Part shown: positions 49,214 to 57,617 of the stretch, one piece after another | Numbering within the stretch: the first letter of the stretch is position 1 | Layout: each line of letters begins with the position of its first letter | Assembly: GCF_052060015.1 (NCBI RefSeq) | Contig: NZ_JBPODZ010000001.1 | Location: 558,001 to 622,000 of the forward strand | Reading direction: 5' to 3' | DNA: 64,000 nt | DNA from: Arhodomonas sp052060015 | GTDB taxonomy: Bacteria; Pseudomonadota; Gammaproteobacteria; Nitrococcales; Nitrococcaceae | The notes under the pieces: generated by a model | Database searches by the model: none | What the model saw: only the letters and a program-made list of their open reading frames with translations | What the model was told of the DNA's origin: nothing | Program-made: the position numbers and the translations under genes

Positions 49214-51107
49214 CGGCCAGCCCCTGGATACCGACAGCTATCCACTGCTGGCGGGCATCGACGACCCGGCAGCGCTGCGCGATCTGCCGCACCGGAAGCT
49301 GCCTGCGCTGGCTGCGGAGCTCCGCGAGTTTCTGCTCCACAGTGTCGCCCGCTCCGGCGGCCACCTCGCCGCCGGGCTGGGTGTGGTGGAACTGACCATC
49401 GCGTTGCACTACGTCTACCAAACGCCGGAGGACCGCCTCGTCTGGGACGTCGGCCACCAGTGCTATCCCCACAAGATCCTCACCGGTCGCCGCGGCCGGA
49501 TACACACCGTACGCAAGACCGACGGCCTCGCCGGATTCCCCAAGCGCGACGAGAGCCCTTACGACACCTTCGGTGTCGGCCACTCGAGCACCTCCATCAG
49601 CGCCGCCATCGGCATGGCCCTGGCCGCCCGCGCCCAGGGCAGCGACCAGCGCACCTGCGCGGTCATCGGCGATGGTGGCCTGACCGCCGGCCAGGCCTTC
49701 GAGGCCCTGAACCATGCCGGCGACGCCCGCCCGGATCTGCTGGTGGTGCTCAACGACAACGAGATGTCCATCTCCGAGAACGTCGGCGCCCTCTCCCGCA
49801 CCCTGGCCCGACTACTCGCCGGCGGCGTCTATGGCAACCTCCGCCGCGAGGGCAAGCGGATGCTCGAGCGTATGCCCAGCGGCATGCGTGAGCTGGCCAA
49901 GCGGGCCGAGGCACACGCCAAGGGCATGATCGCACCGGGGATGTTCTTCGAGGAGCTCGGCTTCCAGTACTTCGGGCCGGTGGACGGCCATGACCTGACC
50001 GCCCTGGTGCCGGTGCTACAGCGCCTGCGGGCGACCGAGGGACCACTTCTGCTCCATGTGGTCACACGCAAGGGCAAGGGCTACGCGCTGGCCGAGGAGG
50101 ATCCTATCGCCTATCACGGGGTCAAGGCCTTCGATCCCTCGGAGGGTCTGCCCGAAGGCGGCGGTGGGGGGACAAGCTATACCCGGGTCTTCGGCGACTG
50201 GCTCTGCGATATCGCCGCACAGGATCGCCGTGTCTGGGGCATCACCCCGGCCATGCGTGAGGGCTCCGGGCTGGTGGAGTTCGCCCACCGCTTCCCGGAG
50301 CGCTATCTGGACGTGGGCATCGCCGAACAGCACAGCGTCACGGTGGCCGCGGGACTCGCCTGCGAGGGTGAGCGCCCGGTGCTCGCCATCTACTCCACTT
50401 TCCTGCAGCGCGGCTACGACCAGCTCATCCATGACATCGCCATCCAGAAGCTCCCCGTTGTGCTGGCCATAGACCGCGCGGGGTTGGTGGGAGCGGACGG
50501 CCCCACCCATAACGGTGCCTTCGATCTCTCCTACCTGCGCTGCGTCCCCAACCTAGTGGTGATGGCCCCCGCGGACGAAGACGAGTGCCGTCAAATGCTG
50601 TATACCGGCCACTGCCACGACGGGCCGGCCGCCGTACGCTATCCACGCGGGGCGGGGCCCGGCGTGCCGGTATCCCCGCGGATGCAGGCGCTGCCCATGG
50701 GCCGTGCCGAGTGGCGGCGCCGCGGCAAGGGGGTGGCCTTGCTCGCCTTCGGCAGCATGGTCACACCCGCCCTGGAAGCAGCGGAGGCGTTGGATGCCAG
50801 CGTGCTCAACATGCGCTTCGTCAAGCCCGTCGACGAGCAGGCCGTCATGGAGGCCGCCGCCGAGCATGACCTCTTGGTCACCCTGGAGGAGAATGTCATC
50901 GCCGGCGGCGCCGGCAGCGCAGTGGCGGAGTGCCTCGCCCGTGCGGGGGTGACGGTACCGATCCGCCACATCGGGCTGCCGGATCGATTCATCGAGCACG
51001 GCGACCCTGGCGTGCTCCTGCACCGCCTGGGCATGGATGGTCCGGGGGTTACCCGCCGGGTGGAGGAATGGCTCGCGCCACGCAGGCACGCCCTGCGCGG
51101 CGGCTGA
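49200..51107 (+). CDS. dxs: 1-deoxy-D-xylulose-5-phosphate synthase
   Basis: A 635-residue thiamine-dependent transketolase-like enzyme that starts the MEP isoprenoid pathway from pyruvate and glyceraldehyde 3-phosphate. HQCYPHKILTGRR, the thiamine motif GDGGLTAGQAFEALNHAG to LNDNEMSISEN, and AEQHSVTVAAGLA are all present. ATG 49200 overlaps the YcgN-like gene, suggesting coupling. It ends before a convergent hairpin and trxA. Confidence 0.97.
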   Translation: MTSTDGQPLDTDSYPLLAGIDDPAALRDLPHRKLPALAAELREFLLHSVARSGGHLAAGLGVVELTIALHYVYQTPEDRLVWDVGHQCYPHKILTGRRGRIHTVRKTDGLAGFPKRDESPYDTFGVGHSSTSISAAIGMALAARAQGSDQRTCAVIGDGGLTAGQAFEALNHAGDARPDLLVVLNDNEMSISENVGALSRTLARLLAGGVYGNLRREGKRMLERMPSGMRELAKRAEAHAKGMIAPGMFFEELGFQYFGPVDGHDLTALVPVLQRLRATEGPLLLHVVTRKGKGYALAEEDPIAYHGVKAFDPSEGLPEGGGGGTSYTRVFGDWLCDIAAQDRRVWGITPAMREGSGLVEFAHRFPERYLDVGIAEQHSVTVAAGLACEGERPVLAIYSTFLQRGYDQLIHDIAIQKLPVVLAIDRAGLVGADGPTHNGAFDLSYLRCVPNLVVMAPADEDECRQMLYTGHCHDGPAAVRYPRGAGPGVPVSPRMQALPMGRAEWRRRGKGVALLAFGSMVTPALEAAEALDASVLNMRFVKPVDEQAVMEAAAEHDLLVTLEENVIAGGAGSAVAECLARAGVTVPIRHIGLPDRFIEHGDPGVLLHRLGMDGPGVTRRVEEWLAPRRHALRGG

Positions 51108-51130
51108 CCGGGGCACCGGAGGCGCCCCGG
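51108..51130. terminator. Hairpin between dxs and trxA
   Basis: CCGGGGC (51108-51114) pairs perfectly with GCCCCGG (51124-51130) across nine bases in the short convergent gap. No T-tract follows on either strand. A bidirectional terminator is likely but weak. Confidence 0.55.
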
Positions 51131-51136
51131 CGTAGC

Positions 51137-51463
51137 TCATACGTTGGCGTCGACGAACTGGGTCAGCTGCGCCTTGCTCAGCGCCCCGACCTTGGTGTCC
51201 GCCACGTCGCCGCCGCTGAACACGATCAGCGTGGGGATGCCGCGCACGCCGTACTTCGGAGCGGTCTCCGGGTTCTCGTCGATGTTGAGCTTGCAGATCT
51301 TGATCTTGCCGGCATACTCATCGGCCACCTGCTCCAGCACCGGGGCGATCATCTTGCAGGGTCCGCACCACTCGGCCCAGAAATCCACCAGTACCGGGCC
51401 ATCTGCCCGCAGGACCTCGCTGTCGAAGGTGTCGTCGGTGACGTTGACGATGTTCTCGCTCAT
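51137..51463 (-). CDS. trxA: Thioredoxin 1
   Basis: A 108-residue thioredoxin with the active site WCGPC (Cys33, Cys36), DFWAEWCGPCKM, and the cis-proline in GIPTLIVF. It reduces protein disulfides in the cytoplasm. ATG 51463 is preceded by GGAGG. It is divergent from fabA over 249 bases. Confidence 0.97.
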   Translation of the reverse strand: MSENIVNVTDDTFDSEVLRADGPVLVDFWAEWCGPCKMIAPVLEQVADEYAGKIKICKLNIDENPETAPKYGVRGIPTLIVFSGGDVADTKVGALSKAQLTQFVDANV

Positions 51464-51528
51464 CGATGCCTCCATGAAGCCGGGAGTCTTTAATGCCGCG
51501 GCAAGGATAACGCTCGGGCCCTGCCTTG

Positions 51529-51534
51529 TATAAT
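51529..51534 (+). promoter_or_regulatory. Perfect TATAAT -10-like element before fabA
   Basis: TATAAT lies in the trxA/fabA gap. The expected -35 position (about 51505-51511) reads GGATAAC, a poor match to TTGACA. If used, the leader to the fabA start would be about 170 bases. The element may be coincidental. Confidence 0.3.
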
Positions 51535-51712
51535 CGAGTCGCCAGCATTCCATGATAGCCGGAATCAATCGCGATCGGCTGGCACGCACAGGTTTCACTT
51601 GCCTCGCCGCCGGTCTCACAGTAGGGTTAGCGCGGGCTGACCGACCACTTTGTAGTCCCGGGGGCGACCCAGTCAAGGTAGCGCATCCGCCGGCGGCAAT
51701 ATCGAGAGACGA

Positions 51713-52231
51713 ATGACCGGAAAATCCAGCTACGAGTACGAGGAGTTGCTTGCCTGCGGCCATGGCGAGCTCTTCGGCCCCGGCAACCCCCAGCTGCCTG
51801 TTCCGAACATGCTAATGTTCGATCGCATCCACCATATCGCCGGTGAGGGCGGGGCCTACGGCAAGGGCGAAGTGCACGCCGAGCTGGATGTGCATCCGGA
51901 CCTGTGGTTCTTCGAATGCCACTTCCCCGGGGACCCGGTGATGCCCGGCTGCCTCGGCCTCGACGCCCTCTGGCAGCTCCTCGGCTTCTACCTGGGCTGG
52001 ATCGGCGGGCAAGGCAAGGGGCGCGCGCTTGGCTGTGGCGAGGTAAAATTCGCAGGACAGATACTGCCACGCAACAAACTGGTGACCTATTCCCTGGATA
52101 TCAAGCGGCTGATCCGCCGACGGCTGACCATGGGGATCGCGGACGGGCGGGTAATCGTCGACGGGGAAACGATCTACTGGGCCACCGATCTCAAGGTCGG
52201 GCTGTTCATCGATCCGGACAGCGCGCTGTAG
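51713..52231 (+). CDS. fabA: 3-hydroxydecanoyl-ACP dehydratase/isomerase
   Basis: A 172-residue hot-dog enzyme that dehydrates 3-hydroxydecanoyl-ACP and isomerises it to the cis-3 form, starting unsaturated fatty acid synthesis. Catalytic His70 (ECHFPGDPVMPG) and Asp84 (GLDALWQ) match the E. coli positions. It is followed by fabB after 31 bases; the two function as a pair. Confidence 0.97.
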   Translation: MTGKSSYEYEELLACGHGELFGPGNPQLPVPNMLMFDRIHHIAGEGGAYGKGEVHAELDVHPDLWFFECHFPGDPVMPGCLGLDALWQLLGFYLGWIGGQGKGRALGCGEVKFAGQILPRNKLVTYSLDIKRLIRRRLTMGIADGRVIVDGETIYWATDLKVGLFIDPDSAL

Positions 52232-52262
52232 GGCCACACGCAAACACAGCGAGGAAGGTATC

Positions 52263-53480
52263 GTGCGACGAGTGGTCGTCACTGGACTGGGCATCGTCTC
52301 CTGCCTCGGCAATGACCGGGAGACTGTGACCCGATCCCTGCGCGACGGGCGCAGCGGCATCCGCTTTCGTGAAGAATATGCCGCCTACGGGCTTCGCAGC
52401 CAGGTCGCGGGCGTGGTCGACATCGACCTCGACGAACGGGTGCCGCGCAAGCCAAGACGCTTCATGGGCGGCGCCGCCGGCTATGCCTACGTGGCCATGG
52501 AGGATGCCATGCGCGACGCAGGCCTCGAGCCGGAGCAGATCTCCGACCCAAGGGTCGGCCTGATCGCCGGCTCCGGCGGGGGCTCCACCTCCCACCTGGT
52601 GCAGGCGGCTGACACCCTTCGCGAACGGGGGGTGCGCAAGATCGGCGCCTTTGCGGTCCCAAAGGTGATGGCGAGCACGGTGTCCGCGTGCCTGGCCACG
52701 CCGTTCAAGATCCGCGGCGTCAACTACAGTATCTCCTCGGCCTGCGCCACCAGCGCCCATTGCATCGGCTCGGCCATGGAACAGATCCAGCTCGGCCGCC
52801 AGGACATCGTCTTCGCCGGTGGTGGCGAAGAGGAGCACTGGTCGATGACCATGCTCTTCGATGCCATGGGCGCGCTGTCATCGAAGTACAACGAGACCCC
52901 GGAGCGCGCCTCCCGCCCCTACGACGCGGAGCGCGACGGCTTCGTGATCGCCGGCGGTGCAGGCATGGTGGTGGTCGAGGAGCTCGAGCACGCCCTCGCC
53001 CGGGGCGCGCCCATCTACGGAGAGCTCATCGGCTACGGTGCCACCTCCGACGGCTACGACATGGTCGCCCCTTCCGGCGAGGGCGCGGTCCGCTGCATGC
53101 GGCAGGCGCTACAAGGCGTGGATGCGCCAGTAGATTACATCAATGCCCACGGCACCAGCACGCCTGCCGGCGACATCACCGAGCTGGAGGCGATCCGCGA
53201 AGTCTTCGGTGCCGAGCGGATGCCCCTGGTCAGCTCGACGAAGTCACTGACCGGTCACTCCCTCGGTGCCGCCGGCGTACAGGAGGCCATCTACTCGCTG
53301 CTCATGCTGGAGGAGGGCTTCGTCGCCGCCTCCGCCAATGTCGAACAGCTGGATCCGGAGGCCGAGGGGATGCCGGTGGTAACCGACTACCGGGAGCAGC
53401 CCCTGGAGGCGATCATGTCCAACAGCTTCGGCTTTGGCGGCACCAACGCCTCCCTGGTCTTGCGACGCTACCGGGGCTGA
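52263..53480 (+). CDS. fabB: 3-oxoacyl-ACP synthase I
   Basis: A 405-residue ketoacyl synthase that elongates the cis-3 unsaturated intermediate from FabA. Cys161 is in SSACATSAHC, and the two histidines are in NAHGTSTPAGD and KSLTGHSLG. It begins with GTG 52263, with GAGGAAGG upstream. A terminator follows. Compared with fabF in this window, SACATSAHC and proximity to fabA identify FabB. Confidence 0.96.
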   Translation: MRRVVVTGLGIVSCLGNDRETVTRSLRDGRSGIRFREEYAAYGLRSQVAGVVDIDLDERVPRKPRRFMGGAAGYAYVAMEDAMRDAGLEPEQISDPRVGLIAGSGGGSTSHLVQAADTLRERGVRKIGAFAVPKVMASTVSACLATPFKIRGVNYSISSACATSAHCIGSAMEQIQLGRQDIVFAGGGEEEHWSMTMLFDAMGALSSKYNETPERASRPYDAERDGFVIAGGAGMVVVEELEHALARGAPIYGELIGYGATSDGYDMVAPSGEGAVRCMRQALQGVDAPVDYINAHGTSTPAGDITELEAIREVFGAERMPLVSSTKSLTGHSLGAAGVQEAIYSLLMLEEGFVAASANVEQLDPEAEGMPVVTDYREQPLEAIMSNSFGFGGTNASLVLRRYRG

Positions 53481-53504
53481 CCCTTAACCGCCCCTTCCGC
53501 AGCC

Positions 53505-53534
53505 GACCCCGTCATCGACGGGGTCTCCGCTTTT
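53505..53534 (+). terminator. Intrinsic terminator after fabB
   Basis: GACCCCGTC (53505-53513) pairs perfectly with GACGGGGTC (53517-53525) around ATC, followed by TCCGCTTTT. This is a typical Rho-independent terminator just after the fabA-fabB operon. Confidence 0.8.
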
Positions 53535-53559
53535 CCGCGACGGACACAGCAGGCTCCCC

Positions 53560-53955
53560 ATGGTCCCCACAGCAGACATCAATGCCGCCTTCGAGGCCTG
53601 GCTTGAGGGCACCGAGCCGGCGACGCCGGCCCGGGCGGAAGACAACACAGGCCTGCGACACCGCCGCCTCGGCCACGCCATTGGCGCCGTGGACACGGAA
53701 TCGGACTACCTCGTGCTCTGCCGTATTGAGACCGATCCGGGCCACCGGGGCCACGGCGAGGCCACTGCGCTGCTGGAGCTGCTCAAGGGGATTTGCGAGC
53801 GTTTCCACGTCACCTTGCTGGGCCAGGCCACGGCCTACGAGGATACCGGCCTGGACCAGGCCGCACTGCTGGCGTGGTATGAGCGTCACGGATTCCAGAT
53901 CGACCGCGAGCGCACCGCGCAACCGCTGGTCTGGTACCCGCGCCGGCCCTGGTGA
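53560..53955 (+). CDS. Small GNAT-family acetyltransferase
   Basis: A 131-residue protein with the GNAT acetyl-CoA motif region LVLCRIETDPGHRGHGEATALLE and a later AWYERHGFQ that ends the fold. The motif lacks the usual strong QxxGxG/A but keeps the RGHGEA core. The substrate is unknown. ATG 53560 is preceded by a weak AGCAGG. It ends one base from the convergent yhhQ gene. Confidence 0.7.
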   Translation: MVPTADINAAFEAWLEGTEPATPARAEDNTGLRHRRLGHAIGAVDTESDYLVLCRIETDPGHRGHGEATALLELLKGICERFHVTLLGQATAYEDTGLDQAALLAWYERHGFQIDRERTAQPLVWYPRRPW

Positions 53956-53956
53956 T

Positions 53957-54628
53957 CTACCCCTTGCTGAGACCGGCGCCGAGTCCGTCGCCGAGGATCC
54001 AGCGCTGCAGCATCGCCAGCACCAGACCGTACAGCGGCACGAATACCGCCATGCTGACCGCCAGCTTCGTGACGTAGTCCACAGTGGCGATCTCTACCCA
54101 GTGAGCGGCCATAAACGGATCCGGGCCGGCGTGGAAGGCGAGCGCGAAGAACGCCGCGGTATCCACCAGGTTGCCCAGCACCGTGGAGAATGCCGGGGCC
54201 ACCCACCAGTGGCGCTGGCGACGACGCAGGCGATCGAAGACGTGGATATCCATGAGCTGGCCGAGCACGTACGCCATGAAGCTGGCCATCGCGATGCGGG
54301 CAACGAACACGTTCAGCCCCACCAGCCCCTCCAAACCCTGGTACTCGCCCTGCTGGAACGCCGCGCCAAAGATATAGGACAGCGCCAGTGCGGGCAGCAT
54401 GGCGAGCAGCACGGTGCGCCGCCCCGCCTGTTTCCCCAAGACCCGGACCGTGAGATCGGTGACCAGGAAGATGAACGGGAAGGAAAACGCCCCCCAGGTG
54501 GTATGGACCCCCAGGATCTGGATGGGCAGCTGCACCAGGTAATTGCTGGCCGCGATGATCAGGATGTGGGCACCCGTCAGCAACAGCACGGCCCGTTGCC
54601 AACCCTCGGTGCTCAGCGGTCGCGTCAT
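53957..54628 (-). CDS. yhhQ: YhhQ-type queuosine precursor transporter
   Basis: A 223-residue membrane protein with about six helices of the VUT-1/YhhQ family, which imports preQ0/preQ1 for queuosine. Motifs include HILIIAASNYLVQLP, GAFSFPFIFLVTDLTVR and FMAYVLGQLMDIHVFDRLRR. ATG 54628 is preferred because of GAGGGAA upstream; ATG 54640 adds four residues. Its 3' end abuts the GNAT gene. Confidence 0.88.
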   Translation of the reverse strand: MTRPLSTEGWQRAVLLLTGAHILIIAASNYLVQLPIQILGVHTTWGAFSFPFIFLVTDLTVRVLGKQAGRRTVLLAMLPALALSYIFGAAFQQGEYQGLEGLVGLNVFVARIAMASFMAYVLGQLMDIHVFDRLRRRQRHWWVAPAFSTVLGNLVDTAAFFALAFHAGPDPFMAAHWVEIATVDYVTKLAVSMAVFVPLYGLVLAMLQRWILGDGLGAGLSKG

Positions 54629-54706
54629 TGGTTCCCTCATGGCTCCGGCCCGCTCGGGGCCATCATCGATCGGGCGGCAACATTAGCCGATCCCGCCGGT
54701 CCTGGC

Positions 54707-54728
54707 AAAAAACCTCACCCCGCCGGGG
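54707..54728 (-). terminator. Intrinsic terminator after azlD
   Basis: Read on the minus strand, CCCC-GGC-GGGG forms a short GC stem, followed after five bases (TGAGG) by TTTTTT (complement of 54707-54712). The azlD TGA stop is within the spacer. This would end the dctPQM-azlCD transcript. The stem is short (4 bp plus flanks). Confidence 0.55.
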
Positions 54729-55041
54729 CGAAATGGAGCAGGGCCATGAACGTGCCGGTACCGAGGGCGATGCTGGCCAGCGCGTTGCGCCAGAGCACGT
54801 GCGCGAGCGCGGTCACTGCGATCGCGGCCAGCTCATGGAGCCCGTGGGGTGGCGCCAGCGGCTCCACGTCGCGGACGGCGTAGATCACCAGCAGCAGCAT
54901 CACCGCAGGGGGAAGATAGCGGCCCAGGTGGCGCACCAGCGGGCGATCCATGAGATCGCTGAGCATGAGAAACGGCAGTGCCCGCGTGGCGAAGGTCGCC
55001 ACCGCCATAACGGTGATCGCAGCCAACAGGTATCCGTTCAT
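54715..55041 (-). CDS. azlD: AzlD-type branched-chain amino acid permease subunit
   Basis: A 108-residue membrane protein with three to four helices, matching AzlD (AzlD/HI1737 family). The start MNGYLLAAITVMAVATFATRALPF is typical. AzlD acts with AzlC in export of branched-chain amino acids. ATG 55041 overlaps the azlC stop (ATGA). It is the last gene of the dctPQM-azlCD cluster. Confidence 0.88.
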   Translation of the reverse strand: MNGYLLAAITVMAVATFATRALPFLMLSDLMDRPLVRHLGRYLPPAVMLLLVIYAVRDVEPLAPPHGLHELAAIAVTALAHVLWRNALASIALGTGTFMALLHFAPAG

Positions 55042-55751
55042 CGCAGTTCCCCGCGCGCATGGCCGTCGATCACCAGCATGATCGTAACCAGGGCCAGGGC
55101 GGCCACGAGCATGTATTCCCGGCCCCCGATTGCGAGCCCGGCCGCCGCGGCCACCGTGGCGATCAGGAACGGCCGGGCGCTGCGGACCACCCTCGCCTGC
55201 TCCACGGTGAGCACGACGAACAGCGCGGTCAACGCGAATTCCAGGCCTTGTACATCCGTCGGCAGGCCGCTGCCCAGCATCACCCCCAAGGCCGTCCCGG
55301 CGACCCACCAGGCCTGATTCAGTGCCGCCACGGTGGTGCGGAAACGCACCGGATCCAAGGCCGGCGGTACCCGGGTGCTGGTGAGCAGGGAATAGGTCTC
55401 ATCGGTGAGGGCAAACACCGGATACCAGCGACCCGCCCCGCGTGGCGGCAGGTACGGACCGATGGAGAGGCCATAGAAGAGATGCCGGGCGTTGACCACC
55501 AGCGTGGTCGCCGCGATCTCGACAACCCCCGCACCGGCGGCGAGCAGGGTAACGGCCATGAACTGCGCTGCCCCGGCGAATACAAGGACACTCATGGCCA
55601 CCGCGTACCAGCCGGGATGGCCGAGCCGGATGAACAGCACCCCGAATACCATGCCCAGGGGCACATAGCCAAAGGCCACTGGCAGGCTGGTGCGAAGGGC
55701 GGCGGGGAACGCGCCTCCGTGGCGCTTCCCGGCGCACGGGCTATTGCTCAC
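55038..55751 (-). CDS. azlC: AzlC-type branched-chain amino acid exporter
   Basis: A 237-residue membrane protein of the AzlC family. LPVAFGYVPLGMVFG near the N-terminus, VFAGAAQFMAV, and VVNARHLFYGLSIGPYL are family motifs. It starts at GTG 55751, which overlaps the dctM stop (GTGTGA), so translation is likely coupled to the TRAP genes. GGAGGT lies about 13 bases before it. AzlCD are usually found alone or with a regulator, so fusion to a TRAP operon is notable. Confidence 0.86.
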   Translation of the reverse strand: MSNSPCAGKRHGGAFPAALRTSLPVAFGYVPLGMVFGVLFIRLGHPGWYAVAMSVLVFAGAAQFMAVTLLAAGAGVVEIAATTLVVNARHLFYGLSIGPYLPPRGAGRWYPVFALTDETYSLLTSTRVPPALDPVRFRTTVAALNQAWWVAGTALGVMLGSGLPTDVQGLEFALTALFVVLTVEQARVVRSARPFLIATVAAAAGLAIGGREYMLVAALALVTIMLVIDGHARGELR

Positions 55752-57049
55752 ACCCGATACCCCAGCACCTCCGGTAGCCATAGCGCGGTGCCCGGGAAGA
55801 CGATCACCAGCAGGAGCGCTGCCGTCATGGCGAGCACCATCCACGCCGCCCAGCCCACGGTCGCCTCCATCGGCACCTCCGCCACCTTGGCGGTGACCAT
55901 CAGATTGACCGCCACCGGGGGCGTGAACTGCCCGATGGCGATGGTCATGGCCATGAGGATACCGAACCAGGTTACGTTCCAGGAAAAGGCCTGGACCACC
56001 GGCATAAGGATGGGGATGAGGATGAGATAGATGGAGACACCATCCAGGACCATGCCGGCGACGAGCAGTAACAACATGACCAACAGCAGCACCACCCATC
56101 CCGTGTCCGAGACCGCGAGAAAGGCCCCGGCCACCGCGTCGAAGGCACCAAGGGTGCTGCCCGCCCAAGCGAATATGCCCGCCAGCGAGATGATCAGCAG
56201 GATCACCGCCGAGAGCACGGCCGAGTCCGCGATCGCCCGGTACAGCCCACGCCAGGTCAGGGTCCGATAGACCACCATGCCGACGAAAACGCCGTAGGCC
56301 ACGGCCACTACCGCCGCCTCCGTGGGGGTGAACAATCCGCTGCGCAGCCCACCGAGGATGAGCACGGGGGCGAACAGCGCCGGCAGTGCGCCGATGAAGC
56401 TCTCCTTGACCGGTGGTCGGCCCTCCACCTCATCACCCAACTCGAAACCATGCCGACGCGCCAGCCAGATGGCGGGAATGACGACCGCCAGCCCTGCCAT
56501 CAGCCCCGGGAAGAGCCCGGCGGCGAACAGGGCGCGCAGGTCCACACCGGGCACGAGTATGGAGTAAAGGATCAGTGCCACTGACGGGGGGATGAGGATG
56601 GCGGTGGACGCCGAGGCGGCGATCACAGTGGCGCTGAATGCCCGAGGGTAACCCGCCCGGGTCATGCTCGGCACCATCACCATGGCCACCGCCGCGGCAT
56701 CGGCAGGTCCGGAACCGGACATGCCCCCCATGATCAGGCAGACGATGGTGGCCACGGCGGCCAGGCCCCCGGGACGCTGGCCCACCAGGGCGCGGGCGAA
56801 CCGGACCAGGTTCGCCGCTACACCGGTGCGCTCGAAGACGGTGCCGGTAAGCACGAACAGCGGAATGGCCACCAGGGGGTACTTCGCGATGGCGTTGTAC
56901 GTGTTGGTACCCAGCGTCCCCAGCATGGGTGCGGGCAGCCCCATGACGATCCCCACCACACCGCCCATCGCCAAGGCGATGGCGATGGGCGATCCGATCA
57001 GGATCAGCCCTGCCAGCACCAGGAAGATCATGAGCTCCGGTGGCGGCAT
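55748..57049 (-). CDS. dctM: TRAP transporter large membrane subunit (DctM)
   Basis: A 433-residue protein with about 12 helices, the channel subunit of a TRAP uptake system. Family motifs include MGGMSGSGPADAAAVAMVMVP (positions near 120) and FTPPVAVNLMVTAK near the end. ATG 57049 overlaps the dctQ stop (TGATG). It forms the membrane unit with DctQ and uses a sodium or proton gradient. Confidence 0.94.
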   Translation of the reverse strand: MPPPELMIFLVLAGLILIGSPIAIALAMGGVVGIVMGLPAPMLGTLGTNTYNAIAKYPLVAIPLFVLTGTVFERTGVAANLVRFARALVGQRPGGLAAVATIVCLIMGGMSGSGPADAAAVAMVMVPSMTRAGYPRAFSATVIAASASTAILIPPSVALILYSILVPGVDLRALFAAGLFPGLMAGLAVVIPAIWLARRHGFELGDEVEGRPPVKESFIGALPALFAPVLILGGLRSGLFTPTEAAVVAVAYGVFVGMVVYRTLTWRGLYRAIADSAVLSAVILLIISLAGIFAWAGSTLGAFDAVAGAFLAVSDTGWVVLLLVMLLLLVAGMVLDGVSIYLILIPILMPVVQAFSWNVTWFGILMAMTIAIGQFTPPVAVNLMVTAKVAEVPMEATVGWAAWMVLAMTAALLLVIVFPGTALWLPEVLGYRV

Positions 57050-57549
57050 CAATCCGGGACCCCGTTACGGAGTTGTCGGACGAACCGTCCGATCACGCGA
57101 AGCGCGATCACCACGGCCCCAAGGGGCAGCCATACGGTGTAGAGCCAATTGGGTATGCCCAGACCAGGGGATGTGGTGCCCCAGCGCCACTCGTCATAGG
57201 CCAGGGCGGCCCCATAACGAACGATCAGTGCAAGCACGAGCAGCGTGGCCAGCAGCGAGATGACCGTGCTCGCCCAGCGCAGCCGCCGGGGCAAGCGCTG
57301 CTGGAAGAAGCCCACGCGAATGTGCTCATCGCGCACGAAGGCCACTGCTGAGCCGAACAGGGCCATGAATACCAGCAGAAAAACCGAGAACTCTTCGGTG
57401 AAGGCAAAGGACGCGTCCGTGGCATAACGCACCACTACATTGGCCAGGCTGATGACACAGATCACCGCCATGGCAGCGGCGGCCAGCCCCTCCTCGATCA
57501 CCGCCGGCACCCGAGGTCGGGCCCGTCCCGGACGCTGCTCGCGATCCAT
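57049..57549 (-). CDS. dctQ: TRAP transporter small membrane subunit (DctQ)
   Basis: A 166-residue protein with four predicted helices, matching DctQ. It contains FTEEFSVFLLVFMALFGSAVAF and IRVGFFQQRLP, which are common in this family. ATG 57549 is preceded by AGGGGTAGGGAAG. It lies 68 bases after dctP, with a stem-loop in between. Confidence 0.92.
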   Translation of the reverse strand: MDREQRPGRARPRVPAVIEEGLAAAAMAVICVISLANVVVRYATDASFAFTEEFSVFLLVFMALFGSAVAFVRDEHIRVGFFQQRLPRRLRWASTVISLLATLLVLALIVRYGAALAYDEWRWGTTSPGLGIPNWLYTVWLPLGAVVIALRVIGRFVRQLRNGVPD

Positions 57550-57574
57550 TCTTCCCTACCCCTCAACGAGCGCA

Positions 57575-57593
57575 CCGGGGCCGATGGCCCCGG
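57575..57593 (-). terminator. Stem-loop between dctP and dctQ
   Basis: CCGGGGCC (57575-57582) pairs perfectly with GGCCCCGG (57586-57593) around GAT. There is no T-tract. In periplasmic-binding-protein operons such hairpins often protect or attenuate mRNA so that the binding protein is made in excess over membrane subunits; this is the likely role here. Confidence 0.6.
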
Positions 57594-57617
57594 CGCGATT
57601 ATCTCGGCATTGGGTGG

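Noticed and set aside
52688..54883. 731-codon plus-strand frame overlapping fabB, GNAT and yhhQ
   Set aside because: It spans several convincing genes in other frames, contains no domain and has low-complexity Arg/Gly-rich translation.
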